A stretch of 52,626 nt of DNA from Candidatus Cloacimonadota bacterium (GCA_030621085.1 JAUXIJ010000014.1:1-52626), one strand, 5' to 3'. Positions 25,607-32,930 are shown, counted from the first letter of the stretch. Translations and numbers: made by a program. Notes: generated by a model not told the origin, from the sequence alone.

Positions 25607-25734
25607 CCTTACCCGTCCAATCTTCGTTAAAACAGTTATTCGTTTAATCCCACGAATTAATTCGTGGGTTTCTTGGTGTTTATATAGAATCCCTTACTTT
25701 TCCCTTTTAACAAAAGGGAACATAAGAAAAGCAG
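25607..25734. repeat. Composite intergenic repeat D+E, copy 2
   Basis: It has the same order as copy 1: CTTCGTTAAAACAGTTATTCG, the palindrome CCCACGAATTAATTCGTGGG, then AGAATCCCTTACTTTTCCC and ACAAAAGGGAACATAAGAAA. Parts D and E are only about 12 bases apart here. Substitutions between copies mostly spare the palindromes. Confidence 0.75.
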
Positions 25735-25794
25735 GAAAAAAAAGATTTTTCTACCGTATAGTTCCTTCTCTTATTATAAAGAGAAGGTCCAATC

Positions 25795-25860
25795 TGAGCA
25801 GAGCTCGCAGTTTCGGTAACAAAACGGTTACCAAAATCAGGCGCTGCCAGAGCGACAGAT
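25795..25860. repeat. Dispersed intergenic repeat C, copy 1
   Basis: TGAGCAGAGCTCGCAGTTTC, then GGTAACAAAACGGTTACC (hairpin) and GCGCTGCCAGAGCGACAGAT. Nearly identical to the copy at 27104, with one difference (TTTCGG / TTCCGG) seen. It lies just upstream of a small zinc-ribbon gene. Confidence 0.75.
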
Positions 25861-25924
25861 AACAAATTACTTGTCTTTCTGAGCAATCTCATTATAAAGG
25901 AAGATCATAGAGAGGTTAAAAAGT

Positions 25925-26149
25925 ATGTTAACTATTAAATGTGCACGCTGTAAACGTAAGATATTCAAGTATGAGAAGATCGGGAAAGGGAAAGTACTTC
26001 GCTGTTACAAAGATAAAATTAAAGAAGATCACAGCATTCATGACGGAAACCTGATAAAGTGCTCATGCGGGAATATCATAGGAAGAATAGAAGCAAACCA
26101 TATTAAGATGAAACAGCACGCATTTATTTATACAGGAACGAAGATATGA
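25925..26149 (+). CDS. Small zinc-ribbon protein
   Basis: The protein has 74 residues. Cysteine pairs are in IKCARCKRKIFKYEKIGKG, then LRCYKD and LIKCSCGNIIGR, enough for one or two zinc sites. The pattern recalls small conserved archaeal/bacterial zinc-ribbon proteins of unknown function. An AGAGAGG lies about 12 bases upstream. It is the only plus-strand gene in this accessory region, and the neighbours give no clue. Confidence 0.6.
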   Translation: MLTIKCARCKRKIFKYEKIGKGKVLRCYKDKIKEDHSIHDGNLIKCSCGNIIGRIEANHIKMKQHAFIYTGTKI

Positions 26150-26166
26150 TTGAGATGAATACAAAC

Positions 26167-26807
26167 TTAGCTTATAAGATTAATGATCACCTTGATTATT
26201 ATATCTTTCTCTTTTGGATTACTTTCAGCGACCATCAAGCATAAAGCTACTAAAGTATTATCAGAAATCCTTTTTATATAATTTTCTTTATAAAGGATGT
26301 CATTAATTTTTAGAAACCAGATGAACATAAATGCAGCGATTCTTTTGACAGATCTTTTTCCGTTGTAATTGACTCAATTAGTTTTACTGTTCTTTGCAAC
26401 TCTCTAATTTTATTAGATTGTTCACGGAATCTTTTTTGGTATATAGAATATCCTTTGATAATATGATCTTTCAAAACTTTAGTTGCCCAAATGCGGAATT
26501 GAGTACCTCTTTTTGAATTAACTCTATAACCAACAGAGATAATCATATCCAAATTATAATATTTTATAGTTCTTCTTATCTGACGATTACCTTCAGTCTG
26601 AACTACCGAGAAATACTCGGTAGTTGACTTTTGTTCTAATTCTTCAGTTTTATAAACATTTTTGATGTGAAGACCAATAGTATCAGTATCTTTGGTAAAT
26701 AATTCAGCCATCTGTTTTTGATTAAGCCAAACCGTATCTTCTTTCAGGTTAACTTCCAGAGAAGTTTTTCCATCTTTTGCTTGAAATATTATAATATCTT
26801 TCTGCAT
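26167..26807 (-). pseudogene. RhuM-Fic fusion gene with internal deletion and frameshift
   Basis: The N-terminal 150 residues are a RhuM/virulence-protein domain: VWLNQKQMAELFTKDTDTIG, SVVQTEGNRQIRRTIKYYN, GYRVNSKRGTQFRIWAT. After EKDLSKE the frame ends in 165 residues instead of about 330. In another frame immediately after that point one reads KRIAAFMFIWFLKINDILY and then ALCLMVAESNPKEKDIIIKV, ending at a TAA at 26167. That is the tail of the Fic/Doc domain that normally follows RhuM. About 150 codons, including the HPFxxGN-type catalytic motif, are missing at the junction, and the frames differ. The gene is therefore dead as a Fic toxin. Only the N-terminal domain could still be made. Confidence 0.8.
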
Positions 26808-26903
26808 ATGAAACTCCTGAGAACTTTCTTTTGTTTGGTGATTATAGAGTCAAGTCTTTTAGACACAAAGAATACGAAGAATCACTAAATATCAAATTCC
26901 ATC

Positions 26904-27046
26904 TGATCTCCCTTTGACTGGTCGCGGTGTAGTTCTGATTTATCGGAACGAAGACGGAAAGGGAGAAAGATCGACGTAAGTCGATCAAGAGGGTTAATAC
27001 CTGTTACTTCTTTTGGATCGTCAAAATAAGTAACCAAGAAAACCTC
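26904..27046. repeat. Dispersed intergenic repeats A copy 2 and B copy 2, fused
   Basis: Copy 2 of A (TGATCTCCCTTTGACTGG to CGATCAAGAGG) runs straight into copy 2 of B (GAGGGTTAATACCTGTTACT to AACCAAGAAAACCTC). So A and B can form one element sharing GAGGGTTAAT. The gap around it holds no gene. Confidence 0.75.
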
Positions 27047-27103
27047 GTCACTCTAGCAAATGCTTATTTCCTGATTTTGTTCAAAGTAAGAACCTTCATG
27101 CAC

Positions 27104-27169
27104 TGAGCAGAGCTCGCAGTTCCGGTAACAAAACGGTTACCAAAATCAGGCGCTGCCAGAGCGACAGAT
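27104..27169. repeat. Dispersed intergenic repeat C, copy 2
   Basis: TGAGCAGAGCTCGCAGTTCC, GGTAACAAAACGGTTACC and GCGCTGCCAGAGCGACAGAT. It abuts the stop codon of the nucleotidyltransferase-like gene and could form a structured 3' end for its transcript. Confidence 0.75.
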
Positions 27170-27170
27170 A

Positions 27171-27698
27171 TCATAACTCTTTAAGGAATTTCTTAAATTT
27201 ATCCTTTTCACCTTCATTCTTGGACCAGCGCTCAACTTCATCTAAGTTTATATCATTCATTTTAGTCACTAGAATAGCTTGATCCAGACATTGCCTGTCA
27301 TTCCAGAAATAAAATGCTGCAAGCCGGTCTTTTACACACTCGGTTGGAGAAATTATTCTTAATTCACCGGTTTCAAATTGCAGGATTATAATATCTTTAA
27401 TAGGCTCGTTACCTACTGCTAATGGACCTGGTGGAAATTCTACTATATAGTCTGTATCAGGATGTTTGAAATATCTGTTTTCTTCATAAAATCCCAGTCC
27501 AATTAAACATTTTACCAGATCTTTCCTCTTAGTATAAAAGGTTTCTACAAAATCCAGATCCATTGATACATATTTATTTTCAGAATAAATGCTTACACAG
27601 CTTCCACCAGTTAATATTACTTCAATGTTATTTTTTCTCAAATTTGCGGAAATAAAAGCTGCCAATTCTTCCAGAGACATCTCTTTTATAGTTTTCAT
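27171..27698 (-). CDS. AbiEii-like nucleotidyltransferase-fold protein
   Basis: The protein has 175 residues. VILTGGSCVSIYSENKYVSM followed by DLDFVE matches the nucleotidyltransferase G-S and D-x-D metal-binding core. IVEFPP could supply the third acidic position, and a helical C-terminus with PTECVKDRLAAFYFWND follows, as in AbiEii/DUF6036-type proteins. The start overlaps the upstream wHTH gene (ATGA), so the two are a translationally coupled pair, arranged like a toxin-antitoxin or abortive-infection module. The substrate is unknown. Confidence 0.65.
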   Translation of the reverse strand: MKTIKEMSLEELAAFISANLRKNNIEVILTGGSCVSIYSENKYVSMDLDFVETFYTKRKDLVKCLIGLGFYEENRYFKHPDTDYIVEFPPGPLAVGNEPIKDIIILQFETGELRIISPTECVKDRLAAFYFWNDRQCLDQAILVTKMNDINLDEVERWSKNEGEKDKFKKFLKEL

Positions 27699-28024
27699 AA
27701 TGGTTTATTCCTTCTTCTTGGACGGCGCCTGTTATATAGTAAAGTAGTTTTCATTTCTTCTGGATAGAATGATAAAGCTTTATCCAGTAAACTTCGTAAT
27801 TCCTGTAAAAATGGGTAGCGTGGATTGAAAGAGTAATTGCGTGTTCTGCCAAATAACTTACTTACCAGTACGCCGCTTTCCTCCAACTTATTCAACTGGT
27901 TTTGAATGGGAGAAAGATCTGTGTTATAAAAGCGTGCAATCTCCCGGGCGTATCCATCCTCTCTACAAAGCATGAAAATGAGGATACGTTCTACGTTTAT
28001 TGAACCTAACAACGTTTCCAGCAT
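27695..28024 (-). CDS. Winged-helix regulator paired with the nucleotidyltransferase
   Basis: The protein has 109 residues. INVERILIFMLCREDGYARE, then IARFYNTDLSPIQNQLNKLE and a basic wing VLVSKLFGRTRNYSF show a helix-turn-helix of the ArsR/MarR winged type. An arginine-rich tail (YNRRRPRRRNK) could add DNA contact. It comes first in the pair, as antitoxin or repressor genes usually do. A perfect 16-base palindrome lies about 15 bases before its start, suggesting autoregulation. Confidence 0.7.
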   Translation of the reverse strand: MLETLLGSINVERILIFMLCREDGYAREIARFYNTDLSPIQNQLNKLEESGVLVSKLFGRTRNYSFNPRYPFLQELRSLLDKALSFYPEEMKTTLLYNRRRPRRRNKPL

Positions 28025-28037
28025 AAGACCTTCTTTT

Positions 28038-28064
28038 TAGGTCATATGACCTAATATTTAGGTC
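28038..28064 (-). promoter_or_regulatory. Palindromic operator of the wHTH/nucleotidyltransferase pair
   Basis: TAGGTCATATGACCTA (28038-28053) is a perfect 16-base palindrome. Five bases on, a third TAGGTC half-site (28059-28064) stands in direct orientation to the first. The position just ahead of the regulator start fits an autorepressor site. Confidence 0.6.
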
Positions 28065-28150
28065 TAAGATCAATATCGTGATCTTTTTGTAAAGGGAAAA
28101 AAATAGTTTTGAGAGTTTATCAACATGAAACTGGGAAAAAAAGTTACTTA

Positions 28151-28249
28151 TTATGGGATCCTGTGTTTATTTAATTTTTCAACAATATCTTCTCTGCCAT
28201 TAATTTCCAGAAGCAGGTTTTTATACCAGCTAAGATAATCGGTTATCAT
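28151..28249 (-). other. Short open frame of 32 codons, doubtful
   Basis: It reads MITDYLSWYKNLLLEINGRE onward to KHRIP and a double stop. The composition is protein-like, but there is no ribosome binding site and I recognise no family. It may be the remnant of a larger lost gene, as its neighbours are. The rest of the gap back to the operator holds nothing I can name. Confidence 0.25.
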
Positions 28250-28315
28250 TTTATATTTCTTTTATTGGAATACAATTCTAACTGATCGTGTATAGGGTAA
28301 TATTTATATTTAGTA

Positions 28316-28450
28316 TTATTTATTCGCAAAATTGCATGACCACTTAATTCTATTAAGATCTTCATTTTCATAAGGTTTGCGAAAAACAAAAAGATGTTCG
28401 TGCATGATTAAATAGAATTTGTATTGTTTTGCTTTCCATTCCAATTGCAT
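28316..28450 (-). pseudogene. C-terminal remnant of a DNA methyltransferase
   Basis: After an ATG the frame reads MQLEWKAKQYKFYLIMHEHL and then FVFRKPYE before drifting into a stop. HEhLFVFRKP is the typical last strand of N4/N6 DNA methyltransferases. Nothing of the SAM or catalytic motifs is left. The fragment begins nine bases after the stop of the next upstream ORF, so it looks like a cut-off gene end. Confidence 0.5.
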
Positions 28451-28458
28451 TTCTATTT

Positions 28459-28722
28459 TTAAATATCATCTTTTATGAAAAAGAGATTACTATTTTTTTG
28501 ATAATCATGAGATAATTCATATGAAATTATCTCATTAAAATTTGTTTCTGTTAAATAATTATTTTCTTTTAGAAGATTGTCGTAAGCTTCAGTTGCATTT
28601 CGTCCTGAAGAAAATCCAATTACCTGGCAATTATCAATATCAGGCACAATTGATACTGAATTAGGTTGAAAAGTATAACCTTCTGTAGATATAAAAATAT
28701 AATTTCTTAATTTTGATTCCAT
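28459..28722 (-). CDS. Hypothetical protein in decayed restriction locus
   Basis: The protein has 87 residues and I do not recognise it. ISTEGYTFQPNSVSIVPDID followed by GFSSGRNATEAYDNLLKENN looks like a small alpha/beta fold with a conserved NATEAYDNLL helix, similar in feel to HicB-like or other small partner proteins. It lies 15 bases after the putative endonuclease gene on the same strand, so it is probably co-transcribed with it. No catalytic motif is evident. Confidence 0.5.
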   Translation of the reverse strand: MESKLRNYIFISTEGYTFQPNSVSIVPDIDNCQVIGFSSGRNATEAYDNLLKENNYLTETNFNEIISYELSHDYQKNSNLFFIKDDI

Positions 28723-28737
28723 AATTTTTTAATTTTT

Positions 28738-29466
28738 TCAAGCGTTCAAATAATTTTCAATTGAATAAATCTCAAATGACTTCGAATGCCAGTATGATAG
28801 TTTTTCATAATTTAGAAACTTAACTCTATCTTTTATTGATTCGAAAGCAGTAAAATTAACCTTTTTATCAAATTCTAGTTTTCTTTTTTCATTTGCTACG
28901 ATTATAAATTCAACATTAAAATCCTGTAAATCAACAAATTTCAATAAAGAATTTTGTATATCAGTTTTATGTTCAATTTCAAAAAAGAAACTTGGCATTC
29001 TTCTGATGTTAAACCAGCTAACATCTACTGTTCTTGCTCGATTAATAAATTCTTCATAACTAAATCTGAAGAAGGAACTCATAGATATAATTTCTGAAAG
29101 TTTTTTACCAAGATACTTTTTATTTTTATCTTGATTTGGAATGAAAGTCGAATACTTTTTTATATTACCTATATCGACTAATAAGCCCTGATAATATGAA
29201 TGATTTAATTCTTCCGTTTCTTTTATTATTTTGCCTTTTTTAAGAGCTATAATATCCTCTGGTAGTTTATTACTATAGGATTTTAAAGCCCAAAGTCCAG
29301 GTTTAATGTTTAAGAAAAAACGTTCATCTTGAACAATTCTTCTAATACTCGCAAAAGGTGTCTTAGTTACCCATTTCGAGACATCAACATTTTGATTAAG
29401 AAATCCTAAAGTAGCAAAACCACCATTTTCTTCCATTACTTTTATCACAGCTTCATATTGTTTCAT
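28738..29466 (-). CDS. HARE-HTH-like protein, candidate restriction endonuclease
   Basis: The protein has 242 residues. The N-terminus (about 1-65: VIKVMEENGGFATLGFLNQN, then VTKTPFASIRRIVQ) resembles a winged HARE-HTH-type domain found in restriction systems. Around residues 145-195, TVDVSWFNIRRMPSFFFEIE followed by HKTDIQNSLLKF and EFIIVANEKRKLEF looks like a nuclease-like core: Asp, hydrophobic strand with acidic residues, then another strand. I infer the endonuclease of this locus from that and from the neighbours (C regulator and methyltransferase remnant). The frame is intact. The start overlaps the upstream 61-codon gene by 14 bases. Confidence 0.5.
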   Translation of the reverse strand: MKQYEAVIKVMEENGGFATLGFLNQNVDVSKWVTKTPFASIRRIVQDERFFLNIKPGLWALKSYSNKLPEDIIALKKGKIIKETEELNHSYYQGLLVDIGNIKKYSTFIPNQDKNKKYLGKKLSEIISMSSFFRFSYEEFINRARTVDVSWFNIRRMPSFFFEIEHKTDIQNSLLKFVDLQDFNVEFIIVANEKRKLEFDKKVNFTAFESIKDRVKFLNYEKLSYWHSKSFEIYSIENYLNA

Positions 29467-29638
29467 TTATTGCACCATTTATTTCTTTATACATGTTTAT
29501 AGCTTCTTCTAAAGAACCAAAAGCAAATTCTGCTATTTCCTCAATCGTTGCAATATTTGCAGTTTTTTCAAACTCTCTATTTAAAAAATTAAAAAAATCT
29601 GAACTATAAATAATTTTTTTAATTTCATCCTTTCTCAT
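29453..29638 (-). CDS. Small hypothetical protein upstream of the HARE-HTH gene
   Basis: The protein has 61 residues, helical and acidic/lysine-rich: IYSSDFFNFLNREFEKTANI then IATIEEIAEFAFGSLEEAIN. The 14-base overlap with the next gene and a preceding AGGTTAAT weak ribosome site make it likely to be translated. It has no recognised family. It may be a small partner or immunity component of the restriction locus. Confidence 0.45.
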   Translation of the reverse strand: MRKDEIKKIIYSSDFFNFLNREFEKTANIATIEEIAEFAFGSLEEAINMYKEINGAINETI

Positions 29639-29659
29639 AATAATTAACCTCTTATTTTT

Positions 29660-29941
29660 TTAAATTAACCTATCTGTTTTAATAAAATTTAAAAATCCCA
29701 AACTTCCAGTCAAACATTTTTTATTAATAATCATTAAATTAGTTTTAAAGAGTAGGTATTTCTTCAGCCTTGGTAAAATTACCTTTATTAATTTTTGTAT
29801 TGAATAAAGTCTTATTGACTTCCATAATATTTTCAGGTAATTTTTTTCTATTTCAGGAATTAATTGTGTTTTGCCGCCTGCCCATTTTAAGAATGGTTTT
29901 GCTTCTTTATTATTAAATAATTTCAATTGTGCCTTTTGCAT
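29660..29941 (-). pseudogene. Dam/D12-class DNA adenine methyltransferase remnant
   Basis: The first 30 residues carry motif I of D12-class methyltransferases, AKPFLKWAGGKTQLIPEIEK. The frame then goes wrong at an A7 run: shifting by one base gives EIEKKLPENIMEVNKTLF, the expected continuation, after which another stop appears. The remaining sequence does not hold the DPPY catalytic motif, and a full gene would need about 270 codons. At least one frameshift and a large deletion have destroyed it. It sits between the controller gene and the putative endonuclease. Confidence 0.75.
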
Positions 29942-29978
29942 AATTTCTCAATTTTAAATTATTAATCTAATTAAAAAA

Positions 29979-30188
29979 TTAAATGCTTTCGAATAGAGCG
30001 GATATTTTTATATTAAGAGCGTTTGCAATCTTCTCGATATTAGTTATTGAAATATTTCTTTTACCGTTTTCTACGCTATTAATGTATGTCCTGTCTAATG
30101 ATGCTCTGCCCGCAAGCTCCATTTGTGTTAAACTCGCTTTAGTTCTTAATTCTTTAATTCTCTTTCCGATTTTTTCTTTGATATTCAT
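29979..30188 (-). CDS. XRE-family controller (C) protein of a restriction system
   Basis: The protein has 69 residues, the size of C proteins. KIGKRIKELRTKASLTQMEL, then AGRASLDRTYINSVENGKRN and ISITNIEKIANALNIKISAL form the five-helix XRE/Cro fold with an intact recognition helix. There is no ribosome binding site (TTACTAAGCAAT before ATG), consistent with leaderless mRNA, which is common for C genes. The operator 20 bases upstream closely resembles a C-box. In such systems the C protein delays endonuclease expression until the host DNA is methylated. Confidence 0.8.
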   Translation of the reverse strand: MNIKEKIGKRIKELRTKASLTQMELAGRASLDRTYINSVENGKRNISITNIEKIANALNIKISALFESI

Positions 30189-30206
30189 ATTGCTTAGTAA
30201 ACGAAA

Positions 30207-30240
30207 TGTTGATTTTAGGTCAACGGACTATAAGTCACAT
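30207..30240 (-). promoter_or_regulatory. C-box-like double operator before the controller gene
   Basis: On the minus strand it reads ATGTGACTTATAGTCCGTTG followed by ACCTAAAATCAACA. GACTTATAGTC is a perfect C-box half (GACT-nnn-AGTC); four bases on is a degenerate second box (GACCTAAAATC). From memory it is very close to the Esp1396I controller operator (ATGTGACTTATAGTCCGTGTG at its left end). The second box overlaps a TAAAAT -10-like element. Confidence 0.65.
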
Positions 30241-30376
30241 TGTGCGTGTTTTTAATTTTAATCTTACTTGTGAGACAAAAATTCATTTAAGTCTCACGAA
30301 AATGAGATCATGAGACTAACGATTATGCTTTTTTAGAATTAATGAGAAAAGAGATAAATATTATTTATTCTACTAA

Positions 30377-30410
30377 CTGGGTAACAACTGCTAAGTTATT
30401 ATCCCATTGA
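30377..30410. promoter_or_regulatory. Imperfect inverted repeat downstream of fic
   Basis: CTGGGTAACAACTGCTAAGT then TATTATCCCATTG. The GGGTAAcAACT and AGTTATTAtCCC arms repeat, with mismatches, the perfect inverted repeat at 31505. It lies just past the fic stop codon, with another TTACTCTATTG half next to it. Confidence 0.5.
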
Positions 30411-30424
30411 ATGATTTTATTACT

Positions 30425-31468
30425 CTATTGAATTTTTCTCCATTTTGCGTATCTTCCTTTTGAGATTGCTTCAATTTTGTTTTTGGCATGTAATTGCTTC
30501 AATATATGACGGATCATATCTCTACTAACTAAAGGACAGGCTTTTTCTATATCTCCAATTGTGAAATTACCAATAAAATTTTCTATTGTTTTTACTATCA
30601 TTTCTGTTTTGCTTCCACGACCTGAAACAACCACATTAGCTCTTCTTTCAAATTCATCGTATGCAGCTAACATTGTTGAAAGAAAATAAGTTATCCATGG
30701 GATAATATTGTGATTTCCTTCATGCCAGTTTTGAGAGGATGTTTTTAATGTATCATAATATGATTCTCTTGTATTTTCTATTATTCTTTCCAAACTTATG
30801 TAACGCCCAACTTCATATCCCTGCTGATATAGAAGCAATAAGCTAATTAATCTTGAAATTCTTCCATTGCCATCTAAGAAAGGGTGGACGCAAAGAAAAT
30901 CTAGAATATAAGATGGAATTAATATCAAAGGTTCTATTTTATTATCCTGAAGTTCTTGATTGAATCTTTCATGTAAATTTGTCATAAAGTTACTAACCAG
31001 ATGTGTTTTTACAGTTTTGAATCGGATTATTTTTTTACCATCTGGAAGTATTTCACTGATCTCGTTATCAGTAACTTTCCATTTACCCCCCGGGATGCCG
31101 GTATATTTCAAAATATCACGATGAAGTTGTTGAACAACAGTTACTGTAAAGGGAATATCTTTTGCTGAACTATGAATTAGGGAAAGAACATCTCTATATC
31201 CTGCTATTTTAGCTTCATTCCGATTCTGAGGTTGTGATTTATTTTTCATAATTTCGTTGAAACGCTTTTCATCCAGTGTAATATGCTCAAGTCGATTTGA
31301 GGATTCCGTACTTTGAATTATGGCGAAATGTCGTAAATTTTCCAGAACATCTGGTGCTTGTTTTTTGTACAGGTCTTGTTTCCCTTTGCATTCACCGATT
31401 TTTCTGATCATTAAAATCATTTCGTTAGTTAATGTTAATTTCTTTAAAAAATTATTAAATGATTTCAT
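30425..31468 (-). CDS. Fic-domain AMPylator-like protein with C-terminal wHTH
   Basis: The protein has 347 residues. The Fic core has the full catalytic motif HPFLDGNGRISR (195-206). An N-terminal inhibitory-helix-like motif is present (ESSNRLEH near 55-62, S-x-x-x-E), as in self-inhibited class II Fic proteins. GIPGGKWK is the usual flap region. The C-terminus (about 280-347, IGDIEKACPLVSRDMIRHIL) is a winged-helix domain, suggesting DNA binding or autoregulation. Fic proteins transfer AMP or other nucleotides to target hydroxyl groups. The gene is flanked on both sides by related inverted repeats, and the perfect one is in its promoter region. Confidence 0.85.
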   Translation of the reverse strand: MKSFNNFLKKLTLTNEMILMIRKIGECKGKQDLYKKQAPDVLENLRHFAIIQSTESSNRLEHITLDEKRFNEIMKNKSQPQNRNEAKIAGYRDVLSLIHSSAKDIPFTVTVVQQLHRDILKYTGIPGGKWKVTDNEISEILPDGKKIIRFKTVKTHLVSNFMTNLHERFNQELQDNKIEPLILIPSYILDFLCVHPFLDGNGRISRLISLLLLYQQGYEVGRYISLERIIENTRESYYDTLKTSSQNWHEGNHNIIPWITYFLSTMLAAYDEFERRANVVVSGRGSKTEMIVKTIENFIGNFTIGDIEKACPLVSRDMIRHILKQLHAKNKIEAISKGRYAKWRKIQ

Positions 31469-31504
31469 GTTTTTCCCCTAATGATTAATCGGGTAACAAT
31501 AAAA

Positions 31505-31542
31505 CCAATAGGGTAATAACTGTCAAGTTATTACCCTATTGG
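31505..31542. promoter_or_regulatory. Perfect 17-bp inverted repeat upstream of fic
   Basis: CCAATAGGGTAATAACT, a GTCA loop, then AGTTATTACCCTATTGG, with no mismatch. A further GGGTAACAAT half-site lies at 31490, between it and the fic start (31468). It could be the operator for the Fic wHTH domain, or a transcript hairpin for the HD-GYP gene whose stop is 15 bases beyond. Confidence 0.6.
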
Positions 31543-31556
31543 AAAATTATGTTATT

Positions 31557-32930
31557 CTATTTAAACTTGAAATTCTTTTCCCTGAATAGTTCAATGCAGG
31601 TCTCCACGATATGTGTATCGTAGAGGATGCCTTTGTTCTCTTCCAATTCTGCCAGTGCTTGTTTAATGCCTTTACTGGGTCGGTAAGGTCGGTGCGAAGC
31701 CATAGCTTCCACCACATCTGCCACAGCTAGAATTTTAGCTTCCAGATGGATCTCTTCATCTTTCAATGCGTTGGGATAGCCGCTTCCGTCCAACCGTTCA
31801 TGGTGCTGCAGAATAATATCGGCAATAGGCCAGGGGAAGTCTATGGTCTTTAGTATATCATAGCCGGATTTGGGGTGATTATGCAGCAGGCTTATCTCAA
31901 ATTGGTTCAATTCGAAAGGCTTGGTGAGTATTTCCACCGGAACCACAATCTTGCCTATATCGTGAATTATGGAAGCTATCTTTAAACAATCCTGTGTATC
32001 ATCGGAAAGTCCCATCTCTTTGGCAATAGCAGAGACCAATTGGCTCACTCTTTTTTGGTGTCCGGCAGTATATGGATCACGCATTTCCACAGCATAGATA
32101 AGTCCGCTCACTGTATCGTTAAGCAGTTTCTGTAATTTCACATTCATACCGAGTAGTTGTTTTTCTGCTTTTTTGCGGATGGCAATTTCCTTTTTCAAAT
32201 CTTTGTTGCTCACTTCCAGTTGAGAGGTTTTTTCCTGTACCCGCTTTTTCAGGTCTTTGTTCAGGAAATCCAGTTCCACCCGGTTCTCTTCTATCAGACG
32301 GGCAATAAAGAAATCCCTCCTGGCATAGAACTCGATGGAATAAGCAGCGAACATTCCTATAACATTGGTGCTTATAAAGAAATAGTTGTACTTCATCAGC
32401 ATTTCGACAGGAGTATGTATAAACCAGACAGCAGTGAATTCATACATCACTAGAATAATAATACTGGTGAGTATGGCAGGAATAAACCGGATACTTATAA
32501 ATATATAGATGAAAACAAAAGTGATAATTAACGTTGCGTAATAAGCAAAATCGAAAGGTTTTGGTGAAAAATACAACATTACCATAAGACTGAATCCATA
32601 CAATATCATGCAGAAAGCCAGTGCGATATCGCGACATTTATAAAAATCCTGGGAAAAGGAAGAAACAAATATCAATAGACCTACCGGTATCATTACAGAG
32701 AACCGGATAAGCCAGAATAAATATCTCATGTCAGATTCAATGTGCATGTCCAGGATACCATAAAGCGCATACAGCAATAAAGCCAGAAAGAACGATATAC
32801 GCACCTGATTAATGGATTTTTTATGATAGTCGATAAGAAATTCCTCTTCAATTTCATTTTCAAAAGAGAGTGTATAAGGATTCAATTTCATATCTTTGAA
32901 TCCAGGTAAAATATCAGTTAACTTTGTCAT
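31557..32930 (-). CDS. Membrane-anchored HD-GYP phosphodiesterase
   Basis: The protein has 457 residues from the second of two close ATGs, chosen because AAGGA lies eight bases before it and only two before the first. About six transmembrane helices fill residues 35-205 (RISFFLALLLYALYG, IPVGLLIFVSSF, TLIITFVFIYIFISI and others). A charged coiled coil follows to about 265, then an HD-GYP domain: VEMRDPYTAGHQKRV, SIIHDIGKIVVP, HPKSGYDIL and ILQHHERLDGSGYP, with the GYP triplet intact. Such proteins hydrolyse cyclic di-GMP or related dinucleotides. The membrane part is not a recognised sensor family. Confidence 0.85.
   Translation of the reverse strand: MTKLTDILPGFKDMKLNPYTLSFENEIEEEFLIDYHKKSINQVRISFFLALLLYALYGILDMHIESDMRYLFWLIRFSVMIPVGLLIFVSSFSQDFYKCRDIALAFCMILYGFSLMVMLYFSPKPFDFAYYATLIITFVFIYIFISIRFIPAILTSIIILVMYEFTAVWFIHTPVEMLMKYNYFFISTNVIGMFAAYSIEFYARRDFFIARLIEENRVELDFLNKDLKKRVQEKTSQLEVSNKDLKKEIAIRKKAEKQLLGMNVKLQKLLNDTVSGLIYAVEMRDPYTAGHQKRVSQLVSAIAKEMGLSDDTQDCLKIASIIHDIGKIVVPVEILTKPFELNQFEISLLHNHPKSGYDILKTIDFPWPIADIILQHHERLDGSGYPNALKDEEIHLEAKILAVADVVEAMASHRPYRPSKGIKQALAELEENKGILYDTHIVETCIELFREKNFKFK

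Noticed and set aside
22362..27169. CRISPR-like array
   Set aside because: The repeats are few, irregularly spaced and of several families; there are no regular spacers and no cas genes.
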